From positions 1 to 64,000 of the forward strand of contig JAFTQG010000013.1 in assembly GCA_017462915.1 (NCBI GenBank): a stretch of DNA of 64,000 bases, written 5' to 3'. Positions 52,667-62,880 of this stretch are shown here, piece after piece. The stretch comes from Prevotella sp. (GTDB taxonomy: Bacteria > Bacteroidota > Bacteroidia > Bacteroidales > Bacteroidaceae). The notes under the pieces were generated by a model. It was not told where the DNA came from. It searched no databases and was given only the letters and a program-made list of their open reading frames with translations. The position numbers and the translations under genes are program-made. How positions within the stretch are numbered: the first letter of the stretch is position 1; every line of letters begins with the position of its first letter.

Positions 52667-55600
52667 ATGGCTTTCAAGAAAGAAAACAAGATAAAGAATA
52701 ATTTCACCAAGATTACCATTGGTATAGCGTCTCCAGAGGAAATTCTTGAGAACTCATTCGGTGAGGTTACCAAGCCTGAAACAATCAACTACCGCACGTA
52801 CAAGCCTGAGCGTGATGGCCTTTTCTGCGAGCGAATCTTCGGTCCTACAAAGGATTTCGAGTGTGCCTGCGGAAAGTACAAGCGTATCCGTTACCGTGGC
52901 ATCGTCTGCGACCGTTGCGGTGTTGAGGTTACAGAGAAGAAGGTGCGCCGTGAGCGTTCCGGACATATCGAGCTTGTCGTGCCTGTTGCCCACATCTGGT
53001 ATTTCCGCTCTCTGCCGAGCAAGATGGGCTATCTTCTCGGTATGCCTACAAAGAAGCTCGAGGCTGTGATATATTATGAGAAATATGTCGTGATACAGCC
53101 GGGAATCCTCGGTCCAAGAGACGAGGAGGACGAGCGTACTGCAGACGAGCATGTATACCGCCAGTTCGATCTCCTCTCAGAGGAAGAGCTGACAAGCCTC
53201 TATGACAATGGAGTGCTTGCCGATGAGAACGACCTTCTTCCTGATGATGATCCAAACAAGTTCATCGTCAAGATGGGTGCCGAAGCCATCTATGACCTCT
53301 TGCAGCGTCTTGACCTTGACGCTCTGTCCTATGAGCTTCGCGACCGTGCCAACAGCGACTCCTCACAGCAGCGCAAGACAGAGGCTCTGAAGCGTCTTCA
53401 GGTTGTAGAGGCCTTCCGTGCAAGCAAGGAAATCAACCGTCCGGAGTGGATGATACTGAAGATACTTCCTGTGACACCTCCGGAGCTCCGTCCGCTCGTG
53501 CCGCTGGATGGCGGACGTTTCGCGACGTCAGACCTCAACGACCTCTATCGTCGTGTCATCATCCGTAACAACCGTCTCAAGAGACTGATGGAGATAAAGG
53601 CACCTGAAGTTATTCTCCGCAACGAGAAGCGTATGCTTCAGGAAGCTGTCGACTCACTCTTCGACAACAGCCGTAAGGCATCTGCCGTGAAGAGCGAGAG
53701 CAACCGCCCTCTCAAGTCCCTCTCAGACTCCCTGAAGGGCAAGGCTGGACGTTTCCGTCAGAACCTTCTCGGTAAGAGTGTCGACTATTAAGCACGTTCG
53801 GTGATTGTCGTAGGTCCAGAGCTCAAGATGGGCGAGTGTGGCCTTCCTAAACTTATGGCTGCCGAACTTTACAAGCCGTTTATCATACGCAAGCTCATCG
53901 AGCGTGGCATCGTCAAGACCGTGAAGTCTGCAAAGCGCATCGTTGACCGTCGCGAGCCAGTCATCTTCGATATCCTTGAGAATGTGATGAAGGGACATCC
54001 TGTGCTCCTCAACCGTGCTCCGACACTTCACCGTCTCGGTATCCAGGCATTCCAGCCGAAGATGATTGAGGGTAAGGCTATCCAGCTCCATCCGTTGGCA
54101 TGTACAGCGTTCAACGCCGACTTCGACGGTGACCAGATGGCTGTCCATCTCCCTCTCTCCAACGAGGCTGTCCTCGAGGCGCAGATATTGATGCTCCAGA
54201 GCCATAACATCCTTAATCCTGCCAACGGTGCACCTATCACAGTGCCGTCACAGGATATGGTGCTTGGTCTCTACTATATCACAAAGATCCGTCCGGGAGC
54301 AAAGGGCGAAGGACTCACATTCTACGGTCCGGAGGAGGCGATTATCGCTTATAACGAGAAGCGTCTTGACCTCCACGCACAGGTTAAGGTTGTCGTCAAT
54401 GACATCGTCGACGGCAAGAAGGTTCGCCACATGGTTGAGACATCTGTCGGTCGTGTCATTGTCAATGAGATGATTCCTGACGAGATGGGATATGTCAATG
54501 CCATTATCTCAAAAGGCTCTCTCCGCGACATTATCGCCGATGTTATCAAGGAGGTAGGTTTCGCCAAGGCCTGCGAGTTCCTCGACGGCATCAAGAACCT
54601 CGGTTATCGTATGGCATACCAGGCTGGTCTGTCATTCAACCTTGACGATATCATCATCCCACCGGAGAAGGAAGAAATCATCCGCAAGGGTAATGAGGCC
54701 GTAAAGGATATCCAGATGAACTACGAGATGGGCTTCATCACGGATCAGGACCGTTACAATCAGGTAATCAACACATGGACACACGTCAATAACGATATCG
54801 GCGATATCCTCATGAAGGAAATGACCGAGGCAGACCAGGGCTTCAACGCTGTGTACATGATGCTTGACTCCGGTGCCCGTGGTTCTAAGGATCAGATCAA
54901 GCAGCTGTCAGGTATCCGCGGACTTATGGCAAAGCCTCAGAAGGCCGGTGCTGACGACCGTGCAACAATCGAGAACCCTATCCTGTCAAACTTCAAGGAA
55001 GGTATGTCAGTGCTCGAGTACTTCATTGCGTCACACGGTGCACGTAAGGGTCTTGCCGATACCGCCATGAAGACTGCCGATGCCGGTTATCTTACCCGTC
55101 GTCTTGTGGATGTCTCCCATGATGTCATCATCAATGAGGAAGACTGCGGTACACTCCGCGGTCTCAACTGTACAGCGTTGAAGAGTGGTGACGAGATCAT
55201 CGCCTCCCTCTCAAGCCGTATCCTCGGCCGTGTATCTGTACACGACGTCCTTGACCCACATACAGGCAAGGTGCTCTGCCCTGCAGGAGAGGAAATCACA
55301 GAGGCTCGTGCCAAGGCCATAGAGGAAGCAGATGTCGAGTCGGTAGAGATTCGCTCAGTGCTTACCTGTGAGTCCAGATCAGGTGTCTGCAAGAAGTGCT
55401 ACGGCCGTAACCTTGCTACAGCCAAGATGGTTCAGAAAGGCGAGGCTGTCGGTGTCATAGCCGCACAGGCTATCGGTGAGCCGGGAACACAGCTTACCCT
55501 CCGTACTTTCCACGCAGGCGGTGTCGCAGGTAATGCCGCTGCCAATGCAACGATTGTTGCCAAGGGTGATGTCCGCATCGAGTTCGACGAGCTTCGTACA

Positions 55601-57007
55601 GTACCGTTCCGCGAGGAGAACGACGGCGAGGATATCGACTGCCAGATGGTTGTATCACGTCTTGCCGAGATACGCTTCGTAGATCCTAACACGAATATTG
55701 CGCTCTCAAGCCAGAATATCCCATACGGCTCTTCACTCTATTATAAGAATGGTGATGTGCTCAAGAAGGGAGACGTCATAGCACGTTGGGACCCGTTCAA
55801 TGCAGTCATTGTCTCTGAGTATGCAGGTACACTTCGCTTCAATGATGTCATTGAAGGCAAGACGTTCCGTGCCGAGACCGATGATACGACAGGTCTTACC
55901 GAGAAGATTATCATCGACTCCAAGGACCGCAACCAGGTACCTACCTGTGATGTCATAGGCAAGAACGGCGAGGTGCTCGGCACCTATTACTTCCCTCGTG
56001 ACGGTCACGTTGTCGTAGAGGACGGTCAGAAGATAGCGACCGGTACAACTCTTGTCAAGATACCTCGTAGTGTAGCCAAGGTCGGTGATATCACCGGTGG
56101 TCTTCCACGAGTGACAGAGCTCTTCGAGGCACGTAACCCTTCCAATCCTGCCGTTGTCTCGGAAATCGATGGTGAGGTCACCATGGGCAAGATACGTCGC
56201 GGTAACCGTGAGGTCATTGTGACATCAAAGACCGGCGACCAGCGCAAGTACATGATTTCGCAGTCCAAGCAGATTCTTGTTCAGGAGCACGACGCCGTGC
56301 GTGCCGGAACACCGCTCTCCGACGGTGTCATCACTCCTGGTGATATCCTTGCCATCAAGGGCCCTACCGCAGTTCAGGAGTATATCGTCAATGAGGTTCA
56401 GGGTGTTTACCGTCTGCAGGGTGTGAAAATCAACGAGAAGCACTTTGAAATCATCGTACGTCAGATGATGCGCAAGGTGCGTATCGATGAGCCAGGCGAC
56501 ACGAACTTCCTCGAGCAGGAGCTTGTTGACAAACTTGACTTCCGTGAGGAGAATGACCGCATCTGGGGCAAGAAGGTTGTCGTTGATGCCGGTGATTCCG
56601 AGAATCTCAAGAAGGGACAGATTGTCACAGCACGCCGTCTGCGCGACGAGAATTCAAGTCTCAAGCGTCGTGACATGCGTCTTGTACAGGTACGCGAGGC
56701 GATACCTGCGACATCTACCCAGATACTCCAGGGCATCACACGTGCCGCCCTCGGTACCAAGTCATTCATGTCGGCAGCATCATTCCAGGAGACCACAAAG
56801 GTACTCAACGAGGCTGCTATCCGTGGCAAGTCCGACTATCTCGTAGGCATGAAGGAGAACGTAATCTCCGGCCATCTCATCCCAGCCGGTACAGGTCTGC
56901 GCGAGTTCGACAAGATCGTTGTCGGCAGCAAGGAAGAGTATGAGCGTATGCAGGCAAACAAGCGTAATGTCCTCGATTTCGTTGACAGCGACATCGTAGA
57001 GCGATAA
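52667..57007 (+). CDS. rpoC: RNA polymerase subunit beta', interrupted by in-frame TAA
   Basis: The frame holds 1447 codons from the ATG at 52667 and is cut by a TAA at 53789-53791. The first part (374 aa) has the zinc site [20 protein letters not shown] and the clamp. The second part has [20 protein letters not shown] (Mg-binding Asp triad, near codon 482), the trigger loop region ([20 protein letters not shown]) and the C-terminal jaw. The stop replaces the Ser of [14 protein letters not shown], a near-invariant switch-2 motif; one change TCA to TAA explains it. Natural splitting is unlikely because the cut falls in an active-centre motif, although a GTG at 53801 could reinitiate. A sequence error is the simplest cause, since the gene is essential. 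It follows rpoB by 89 bp. Confidence 0.93.
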
Positions 57008-57023
57008 CGCCAATGACATAAAA

Positions 57024-57070
57024 GAGGTAGGTGGCGAGTCACTTCCAGGCTCGTTGCTTACCGCTTTTTT
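57024..57070 (+). terminator. Terminator of the rpoBC operon
   Basis: AGAGGTAGGTGGCGAG pairs imperfectly with CTCGTTGCTTACCGCT around a 10-nt loop, followed by six T. It lies 17 bp after rpoC. Confidence 0.7.
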
Positions 57071-57184
57071 ATTTGTAAAGCAGGATTTCCTCTGTCAGAT
57101 TCCGTCTCCGTTTAATAACGGCATCGGCTCTCGGGAAACAGTTTTACCGGAATCTTTGGAATATAAAAATCTTATCATAAGACT

Positions 57185-58435
57185 ATGAACAGACTATTCG
57201 CAATAATAATATCAGCATTCATGGTTGTCCTCTCCGTTTCGGCGGAAAAGCAGATTACAGTACATCTTGCCAACCCTGTCTCCATGGAGCGCAAGTCCGT
57301 TCCCGTTGTTGTCCCTGTCTCAGGAGATGTACGTTCGGCAGTCGTCACCATTGCCGGCAAGGAAGTGCCATGCCAGCTTGACGATATGGATGATGACGGA
57401 CTGTTCGACGAGCTTTCTTTTGTCACCGACATGAAGAAGAAAGAGAAGCTGACAGCCACAGTAAGCCTTTTCACAGAAGGAGAGCCACGCCAGTATGAAC
57501 TGAAGACTTACGGCGGAATGGCGATACGCGACCGCAACAAGTCCGCTGCAAAACCTCAGCACATGCCTGTGAAGTCCATTACCTGCCCGGGAACAAGCAA
57601 TACCTATCAGTATATCTTCCCTCACGGTCCGGTGATGGAGAGCGACATGGCAGGTTTCCGCATCTATGGCGACCATCGTCAGTCGATAGACTATTATGGA
57701 CATAAGCAGCAACGCTGCGAGATAGCCGAGACCAGTTTCTACCCTTCCAAGGAGCAGAAAGCGGCAGGCTATGGCGACGATGTGCTCTATACCGGTACCA
57801 CATACGGCTGCGGCGCCCTCTATGGCTGGGACGGTAAGAATGCCGTGATGTTCCAGAATGTACGCACACGCACATATACAGTCGTCACGACAGGCCCGGT
57901 GCGTACGGTCATCGCCATAACCAACAAAGGCTGGCTTCCTTATAAAGGATGCAAGCCTGTGGACATCACCACGACATATACCGTCTATGCCGGTCACCGC
58001 GATGTGCAGGTCGATGTACGATTCTCCCGTACAGTGGCAGACATCCCGCTGTCTACAGGCATCGTGGATATAGTGGAAGGTTCGGAAGAGTATACGGACA
58101 AGGCCGGTCTCCGCGGATGCTGGGGTACAGCCTGTGCGGGCAACAACCCGAAGGTGTATGACACCCATACCGTAGGTCTCGGCGTATTTGTGCCAAGTCC
58201 TTATTACAAGAGCGACAGCCATTTCACCGACAAGGAAGCTGTTCCTGCTCCGAAGATACCGAACCAGGCCTATGTGGAGGTCTGCGGCACACAGACAGAC
58301 AACCTGCACTATTGGTTTGCCGTCACATGTGACATGGAGACTTTCGGATTCTCAGACAAGAACGCATGGTTCTCATGGCTGAAAGACTGGAAAAAGGCTC
58401 TTGCCAATCCTGTGAAAATAGAGATAAGCAAGTGA
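57185..58435 (+). CDS. DUF4861-family exported protein
   Basis: A 416-aa protein with a signal peptide (MNRLFAIIISAFMVVLSVSA). The body is beta-rich with DDMDDDGLFDELSFVTDMKK, YQYIFPHGPVMESDMAGFRI, IYGDHRQSIDYYGHKQQRCE and a C-terminal YWFAVTCDMETFGFSDKNAW, matching DUF4861, a family found in polysaccharide (pectin, ulvan) utilisation loci of Bacteroidetes. DMDDDGLFDEL also looks like a calcium-binding loop. It is periplasmic or surface-exposed. The downstream EIIC-like permease and KduI suggest work on unsaturated uronates. The reaction is unknown. Confidence 0.85.
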   Translation: MNRLFAIIISAFMVVLSVSAEKQITVHLANPVSMERKSVPVVVPVSGDVRSAVVTIAGKEVPCQLDDMDDDGLFDELSFVTDMKKKEKLTATVSLFTEGEPRQYELKTYGGMAIRDRNKSAAKPQHMPVKSITCPGTSNTYQYIFPHGPVMESDMAGFRIYGDHRQSIDYYGHKQQRCEIAETSFYPSKEQKAAGYGDDVLYTGTTYGCGALYGWDGKNAVMFQNVRTRTYTVVTTGPVRTVIAITNKGWLPYKGCKPVDITTTYTVYAGHRDVQVDVRFSRTVADIPLSTGIVDIVEGSEEYTDKAGLRGCWGTACAGNNPKVYDTHTVGLGVFVPSPYYKSDSHFTDKEAVPAPKIPNQAYVEVCGTQTDNLHYWFAVTCDMETFGFSDKNAWFSWLKDWKKALANPVKIEISK

Positions 58436-58592
58436 GTTGAATGGCTTACATATATTATAATATAGTATGTCCCATCTGCTTATCTTGTCAAGATAAAATA
58501 TATTCCCACGCACGAGGTCAGACACTTGCCTGTAGAGGCTATGCCGTCGGCTTTCCATCGCGAAATCACTAAAAACCAAACATATCTTTCTT

Positions 58593-59969
58593 ATGGAATC
58601 AGTATTCTCTTACATTATCGGTCTTGGCGCCGCAGTGATGATGCCAGTCATCTTCACCATTCTCGGCGTATGCATCGGTATCAAGTTCTCAAAGGCACTG
58701 AAGAGCGGCCTTTATGTCGGAGTCGGTTTTGTCGGCCTGTCGGTTGTCACAGCACTCCTCACCACAAGCCTCGGCCCAGCCTTGGGCAAAGTGGTGGAAA
58801 TCTATGGCCTTGAGCTTCAGGTGTTCGATATGGGCTGGCCTGCTGCTGCATCTGTGGCTTACAATACCCTTGTCGGCTCGTTCATCATACCTGTCTGCCT
58901 CGGTGTCAATCTCGTGCTCCTTCTCCTCGGATGCACACGCACCGTGAACATAGACCTCTGGAACTACTGGCATTTCGCATTCATCGGTGCCGTCGTATAC
59001 TTCATGACAGACTCTGTCGTATGGGGCTTCTTCGCGGCAATCATCTGCTACATCATAACCCTTGTCCTTGCAGACCTCACGGCAAAGAAATTCCAGAAGT
59101 TCTATCCTAACATGGAAGGCATATCCATCCCTCAGCCGTTCTGTCAGGGATTCATGCCTTTTGCAGTGGTTATCAACAAGTGTCTTGACTATGTTCCTGG
59201 CATCAACAAGGTGAATATCGACTCTGAAGGCATGAAGAAGAAGTTCGGCCTCTTCGGCGAACCTCTCTTCCTTGGTGTCATCATAGGTGTCATCATAGGC
59301 TGTCTCGCATGTAGGGACTGGAACGAAGTGGTAGACAATATTCCTGCCACTCTCGGTCTCGGCATCAAGATGGGTGCTGTCATGGAACTCATACCGCGCA
59401 TCACATCGCTCTTCATCGAAGGTCTCAAACCTATCTCCGACGCTACACGCGAGCTCATCGCCAAGAAGTTCGGTGCTGACAAGGAACTGTATATCGGCAT
59501 GTCGCCGGCACTCGTCATAGGACATCCTACTACCCTCGTGGTATCACTCCTCCTTATCCCTGTGACCCTTGCCCTCGCAGTCGTGCTCCCAGGCAACCAG
59601 TTCCTGCCATTGGCATCCCTCGCAGGCATGTTCTATGTCTTCGTGATGGTACTGCCTTACACCAACGGCAATGTCCTCCGCTCTTTCATCGTAGGCCTTG
59701 TAGTCATGGCCATAGGACTCTATTTCGTCACATGGATGGCTGGCGACTTTACCTCTGCCGCCCACTCTGTAGCCGTGGCACATCCAGAGGACGCCGCCGT
59801 GGCAGTGCCTGAAGGCTTCCAGGCCGGTGCTCTGGACTTCGCCTCCAGTCCGCTCTCCATGCTCATCTATGCAGGATGCAAGTACATGAAGTTTATAGGC
59901 GCAGGACTGCTCTGTGTCATCACGGCAGCACTTGTCGTATGGAACTATATGCGCATCAACAAGAAATGA
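58593..59969 (+). CDS. Galactitol-type PTS EIIC permease (orphan)
   Basis: A 458-aa multi-pass inner-membrane protein. It matches the GatC/EIIC-GAT family: VFSYIIGLGAAVMMPVIFTI, FDMGWPAAASVAYNTLVGSF, SIPQPFCQGFMPFAVVINKC, LFGEPLFLGVIIGVIIGCLA, MSPALVIGHPTTLVVSLLLI. No EIIA or EIIB domain is fused or adjacent, and Bacteroidetes generally lack a complete PTS, so it probably transports without phosphorylation. It lies between a DUF4861 gene and kduI, so its cargo may be a keto-uronate. The N-terminus begins at ATG 58593. Confidence 0.88.
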   Translation: MESVFSYIIGLGAAVMMPVIFTILGVCIGIKFSKALKSGLYVGVGFVGLSVVTALLTTSLGPALGKVVEIYGLELQVFDMGWPAAASVAYNTLVGSFIIPVCLGVNLVLLLLGCTRTVNIDLWNYWHFAFIGAVVYFMTDSVVWGFFAAIICYIITLVLADLTAKKFQKFYPNMEGISIPQPFCQGFMPFAVVINKCLDYVPGINKVNIDSEGMKKKFGLFGEPLFLGVIIGVIIGCLACRDWNEVVDNIPATLGLGIKMGAVMELIPRITSLFIEGLKPISDATRELIAKKFGADKELYIGMSPALVIGHPTTLVVSLLLIPVTLALAVVLPGNQFLPLASLAGMFYVFVMVLPYTNGNVLRSFIVGLVVMAIGLYFVTWMAGDFTSAAHSVAVAHPEDAAVAVPEGFQAGALDFASSPLSMLIYAGCKYMKFIGAGLLCVITAALVVWNYMRINKK

Positions 59970-60029
59970 TAATCCGTTTTTACATGAATAATAAGTAAGT
60001 GAACAAAATTAATGTATGATATAAAGCGC

Positions 60030-60130
60030 AGTTATTTTTGAGATGTTTTTCGTTTTGGAGCGAAAGAGCATAGCAGGCTATGCGACTGAGTGAGAAGACG
60101 GAAACAGCCAAAAAGAGCAAGTTTTATGCA
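60030..60130. repeat. CATAGC-AG-GCTATG intergenic module
   Basis: CATAGCAGGCTATG (60069-60082) is a 6-bp inverted repeat with a 2-bp centre, flanked by TTTTTCGTTTTGGAGCGAAA upstream and GACTGAGTGAGAAGACGGAA downstream. A related module with CATAGCGGGCTATG and similar purine-rich flanks (GAGACGGAACGGGAAG) is at 5296-5309. It is non-coding and lies upstream of the kduI promoter. Confidence 0.6.
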
Positions 60131-60149
60131 TACAAGATTATGTCATTTA

Positions 60150-60179
60150 CTTGATTCTATATAGTATCGTTTAATTTTG
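60150..60179 (+). promoter_or_regulatory. Promoter of kduI
   Basis: TAATTTTG at 60172-60179 is an exact -7 match, with CTTG (one mismatch) at 60150-60153, 18 bp upstream. It gives a leader of about 33 nt to the ATG at 60219 and argues that kduI can be expressed apart from the upstream permease. Confidence 0.62.
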
Positions 60180-60218
60180 TTTGCTTACTTAACAAAAACA
60201 ACATCAATAGGAAAACGT

Positions 60219-61205
60219 ATGAAAAAGACCCTTTTGACCGCCGCTCTCGCCGTTATGGCTCTCGGCGCTTCTGCACAGCAGAATGTTTACTTCCAGACAG
60301 CTTGCCATCCGGAAGACGTGAAGCACTATGACACCAAGACTCTCCGCGAGCGCTTCGTCATGGAGAAGGTCATGGCTGCCGACGAAATCAACCTGACCTA
60401 CTCACAGTATGACCGCTTCATCTTCGGCGGTGCAATGCCTGTGAACAAGGATCTCAAGCTCGAGAACTTCACAGCCCTCGGACTCTCTGTCGACAAGACT
60501 ATCAAGGAACCGTACTTCCTCCACAACCGCGAGATGGGCATCATCAACTGCGGACAGGGCGTAGGCTCAGTGTTCGTTGACGGCAAGGAGTATGTCCTCA
60601 GTCCTAAGGAGGCTCTCTATGTAGGCCGTGGCCACATGCAGGACAAGAAAGGTAACTGGATAGACTGCAACAAGGAGGTGGTGTTCCGCTCAAAGGATCC
60701 GAAGAATCCTGCAAAGTTCTATATCAACTCTGCCACTGCCCACAAGCACTACAAGACCCAGTGGGTCACTCTCGACGGACGTAAAGGCTCTCTGAAGGCC
60801 GCTGTCTGGGGACCTGTAGGCACAAAGGAAGAGGCCAACGCGCGCACCATCTATAAGCTCATCGTACGTGACGCTCTGGAAGAAGGCCCTTGCCAGCTCC
60901 AGATGGGTCTCACACAGCTTGAGCCGGGAGCAGTATGGAATACCATGCCTCCTCACACACACGGCCGCCGCATCGAGGCTTACTATTATTTCAACCTTCC
61001 TGAAGGACAGACCATCGACCATGTCATGGGCCAGCCACAGGAGTCACGCAACGTATGGCTGCACAACGAGCAGGCCATCATGTCTCCAGAGTGGTCTATC
61101 CACGCAGCGGCAGGCACATACTACTATACCTTCATCTGGGGTATGGCAGGCGAGAACCTCGAGTATAACGACAAGGATGTCGTTCCTGTAATAGACATCC
61201 TGTAA
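60219..61205 (+). CDS. kduI: 5-dehydro-4-deoxy-D-glucuronate isomerase (KduI) with signal peptide
   Basis: The protein is 328 aa from ATG 60219, set by the promoter and by the signal peptide [20 protein letters not shown]. The rest is a full KduI double cupin: [54 protein letters not shown], then the metal site [20 protein letters not shown] (His, His, Glu) with a further His in [20 protein letters not shown]. It converts 5-keto-4-deoxyuronate to 3-deoxy-glycero-hexulosonate. Typical KduI is cytosolic and about 280 aa, so export to the periplasm is unusual. Together with the EIIC-like permease it suggests isomerisation before uptake. Confidence 0.94.
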   Translation: MKKTLLTAALAVMALGASAQQNVYFQTACHPEDVKHYDTKTLRERFVMEKVMAADEINLTYSQYDRFIFGGAMPVNKDLKLENFTALGLSVDKTIKEPYFLHNREMGIINCGQGVGSVFVDGKEYVLSPKEALYVGRGHMQDKKGNWIDCNKEVVFRSKDPKNPAKFYINSATAHKHYKTQWVTLDGRKGSLKAAVWGPVGTKEEANARTIYKLIVRDALEEGPCQLQMGLTQLEPGAVWNTMPPHTHGRRIEAYYYFNLPEGQTIDHVMGQPQESRNVWLHNEQAIMSPEWSIHAAAGTYYYTFIWGMAGENLEYNDKDVVPVIDIL

Positions 61206-61306
61206 TCCTCCTCGGGACACTTCCCAAGAATAGTAGAGACATATCTGCGGTGGGCTGATAGGGTGATAACCTGAATCGCTCAGCTCCGCCGAAATATCAT
61301 TCCGTT

Positions 61307-61352
61307 ATCGGGCATATCAGTAAACAATAGATTCTGATATGCCCGATTTTTT
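61307..61352 (+). terminator. Terminator of kduI
   Basis: ATCGGGCATATCAG and CTGATATGCCCGAT form a perfect 14-bp stem with a 13-nt loop, followed by TTTTTT. Confidence 0.9.
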
Positions 61353-61392
61353 GTCACTTACATATTGGGTCCAAAAACATGGGAAAGAGAGC

Positions 61393-61460
61393 CTAATCCA
61401 AAAAGTCAGTATAATTTTTTGGATTATAATCCGAAAAATAAGGTATAATTTTTGGATTAG
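61393..61460. promoter_or_regulatory. TTGGATTA operator-like cluster
   Basis: CTAATCCAAAAA (61393-61404) and TTTTTGGATTAG (61449-61460) are exact inverted copies. Between them GGATTATAATCC (61421-61432) is a perfect 12-bp palindrome of the same core, in TTTTTTGGATTATAATCCGA. The last copy overlaps the -33 box of the following gene, a repressor-like layout. Confidence 0.6.
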
Positions 61461-61482
61461 AAGAAAATTTGATATATCTTTG
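61451..61482 (+). promoter_or_regulatory. Promoter of the AAA/DUF4143 gene
   Basis: TTTG at 61451-61454 and TATCTTTG at 61475-61482 are 20 bp apart; the start near 61489 gives a 13-nt leader to the ATG at 61502. Confidence 0.75.
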
Positions 61483-61501
61483 TAGGCAAAATAAAGGAAA
61501 T

Positions 61502-62647
61502 ATGACACTGGTAAGAAGACAACTGCAGCAGATTATTCAGGAAAGGATGTTCCAAGGAAAAGCCATTGTGCTGGTAGGTGCGAGGCAGGTTGGGAAGAGT
61601 ACGCTGTTTCACCAGATACTTGAGAGCATGGAATATACAGCATCACAGCAAGTGCTTTCTCTGGATTGTGACGACCCGGAGACACGCAGTATGCTCGAGA
61701 ATATGAATCTTAGCGAGTTGCGCCTGTTGGTAGGCAATAACAAGATAATAATGGTAGACGAGGCTCAGCGTGTGAAAGGCATTGGGCTGACACTGAAGAT
61801 GCTGACAGACCATTTCCCGGATGTGCAGCTTATGGCGACAGGCTCCTCCTCTTTTCTGCTGCAAGGGCAACTGAACGAATCTCTTACAGGAAGGAAATAC
61901 GAGTATCATCTTTACCCCTTGTCTACACAAGAGCTGTATGGCGATGGTGGGCTTGTGCATGTGAAGCAGACTTTGGAGACGAGACTCATCTTCGGGTCTT
62001 ATCCCGATGTGCTGAAGCATACAGGTAATACAAGGGAAATCCTTATGAATCTGTCTGACAGCTATCTTTACCAGGACTTGCTGCCGATGGAGGGGATACG
62101 CAGGCCTGTCATACTGGAGAAACTGCTTGTTGCCTTGGCTTTGCAGATAGGCAGTGAGGTCTCTTATAATGAACTGGCGCAAACCGTAGGGACAGACTCT
62201 AAGACGATAGAGAAATATATAGGCCTGTTGGAGAGATGCTACATTGTCTTCCGCCTTCCGGCACTAAGCCGCAATGTACGTACCGAGTTGAAAAAGGGTA
62301 AGAAAATATATTTCTATGACAATGGAATCCGTAATGCCTTGATACAGAACTTTAATCCTATCGCCGTACGTCAGGACATGGGTGCGTTATGGGAGAATTT
62401 CTTCGTAAGCGAGCGCAAGAAATATAACCATTATAATGGCAGATATGTGAAATCATACTTTTGGCGTACGACGCAGCAGCAGGAGATTAATTATATAGAG
62501 GAAACAGACGGTACGTTTACTGCATTTGAGATGAAATGGAATCCACGTAAAGCCAATGCTTCTTTCCCGTCAACTTTCCTTAACGCATACCCTGTGGCAG
62601 ACAAAACTGTTGTCACTCCAGATAATTATCTTACATGGCTGATATAG
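61502..62647 (+). CDS. AAA_14/DUF4143 ATP-binding protein
   Basis: The protein is 381 aa from ATG 61502. An N-terminal ATPase has Walker A LVGARQVGKSTLFHQ (near residue 26), Walker B KIIMVDEAQRVKGIG and sensor LMATGSSSFLLQGQ. Then come TGRKYEYHLYPLSTQELY, a winged-helix region (ALQIGSEVSYNELAQTVGTD) and the C-terminal DUF4143 nuclease-like domain (FYDNGIRNALIQNF, YWRTTQQQEINYIEE as FWRTTQQQEINYIEE). The role of this widespread family is not known; many sit alone in accessory regions. Its own operator-like cluster suggests tight control. Confidence 0.9.
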   Translation: MTLVRRQLQQIIQERMFQGKAIVLVGARQVGKSTLFHQILESMEYTASQQVLSLDCDDPETRSMLENMNLSELRLLVGNNKIIMVDEAQRVKGIGLTLKMLTDHFPDVQLMATGSSSFLLQGQLNESLTGRKYEYHLYPLSTQELYGDGGLVHVKQTLETRLIFGSYPDVLKHTGNTREILMNLSDSYLYQDLLPMEGIRRPVILEKLLVALALQIGSEVSYNELAQTVGTDSKTIEKYIGLLERCYIVFRLPALSRNVRTELKKGKKIYFYDNGIRNALIQNFNPIAVRQDMGALWENFFVSERKKYNHYNGRYVKSYFWRTTQQQEINYIEETDGTFTAFEMKWNPRKANASFPSTFLNAYPVADKTVVTPDNYLTWLI

Positions 62648-62778
62648 TACGGTCATTATGACAGTGATACAGTTCCCTCAGTATGTCTGGGCCGCAGAAA
62701 AGATGACAAGTACAGAGGAAAATGTCGTGCTGTCTACTCTTTTTCTTGATGATATTCGTTTTTCAGCAAGAAAATATG

Positions 62779-62786
62779 TAAATTTG
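62779..62786 (+). promoter_or_regulatory. Possible -7 element of the 62881 gene
   Basis: TAAATTTG fits TAnnTTTG; no clear -33 TTTG at 19-20 bp. It would give a leader of about 88 nt. Confidence 0.45.
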
Positions 62787-62880
62787 TCTCCTGATAAGTC
62801 ATACCCCAGTAGTTTCAGACAAGTTTAACAGCCGCGATTTGCCTTATCCCTCCCATTGTATGAAAACCTTATAATGCTAT

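Noticed and set aside
57320-58309. 329-aa minus-strand ORF
   Set aside because: It is antisense to the DUF4861 gene, which has a signal peptide and family motifs.
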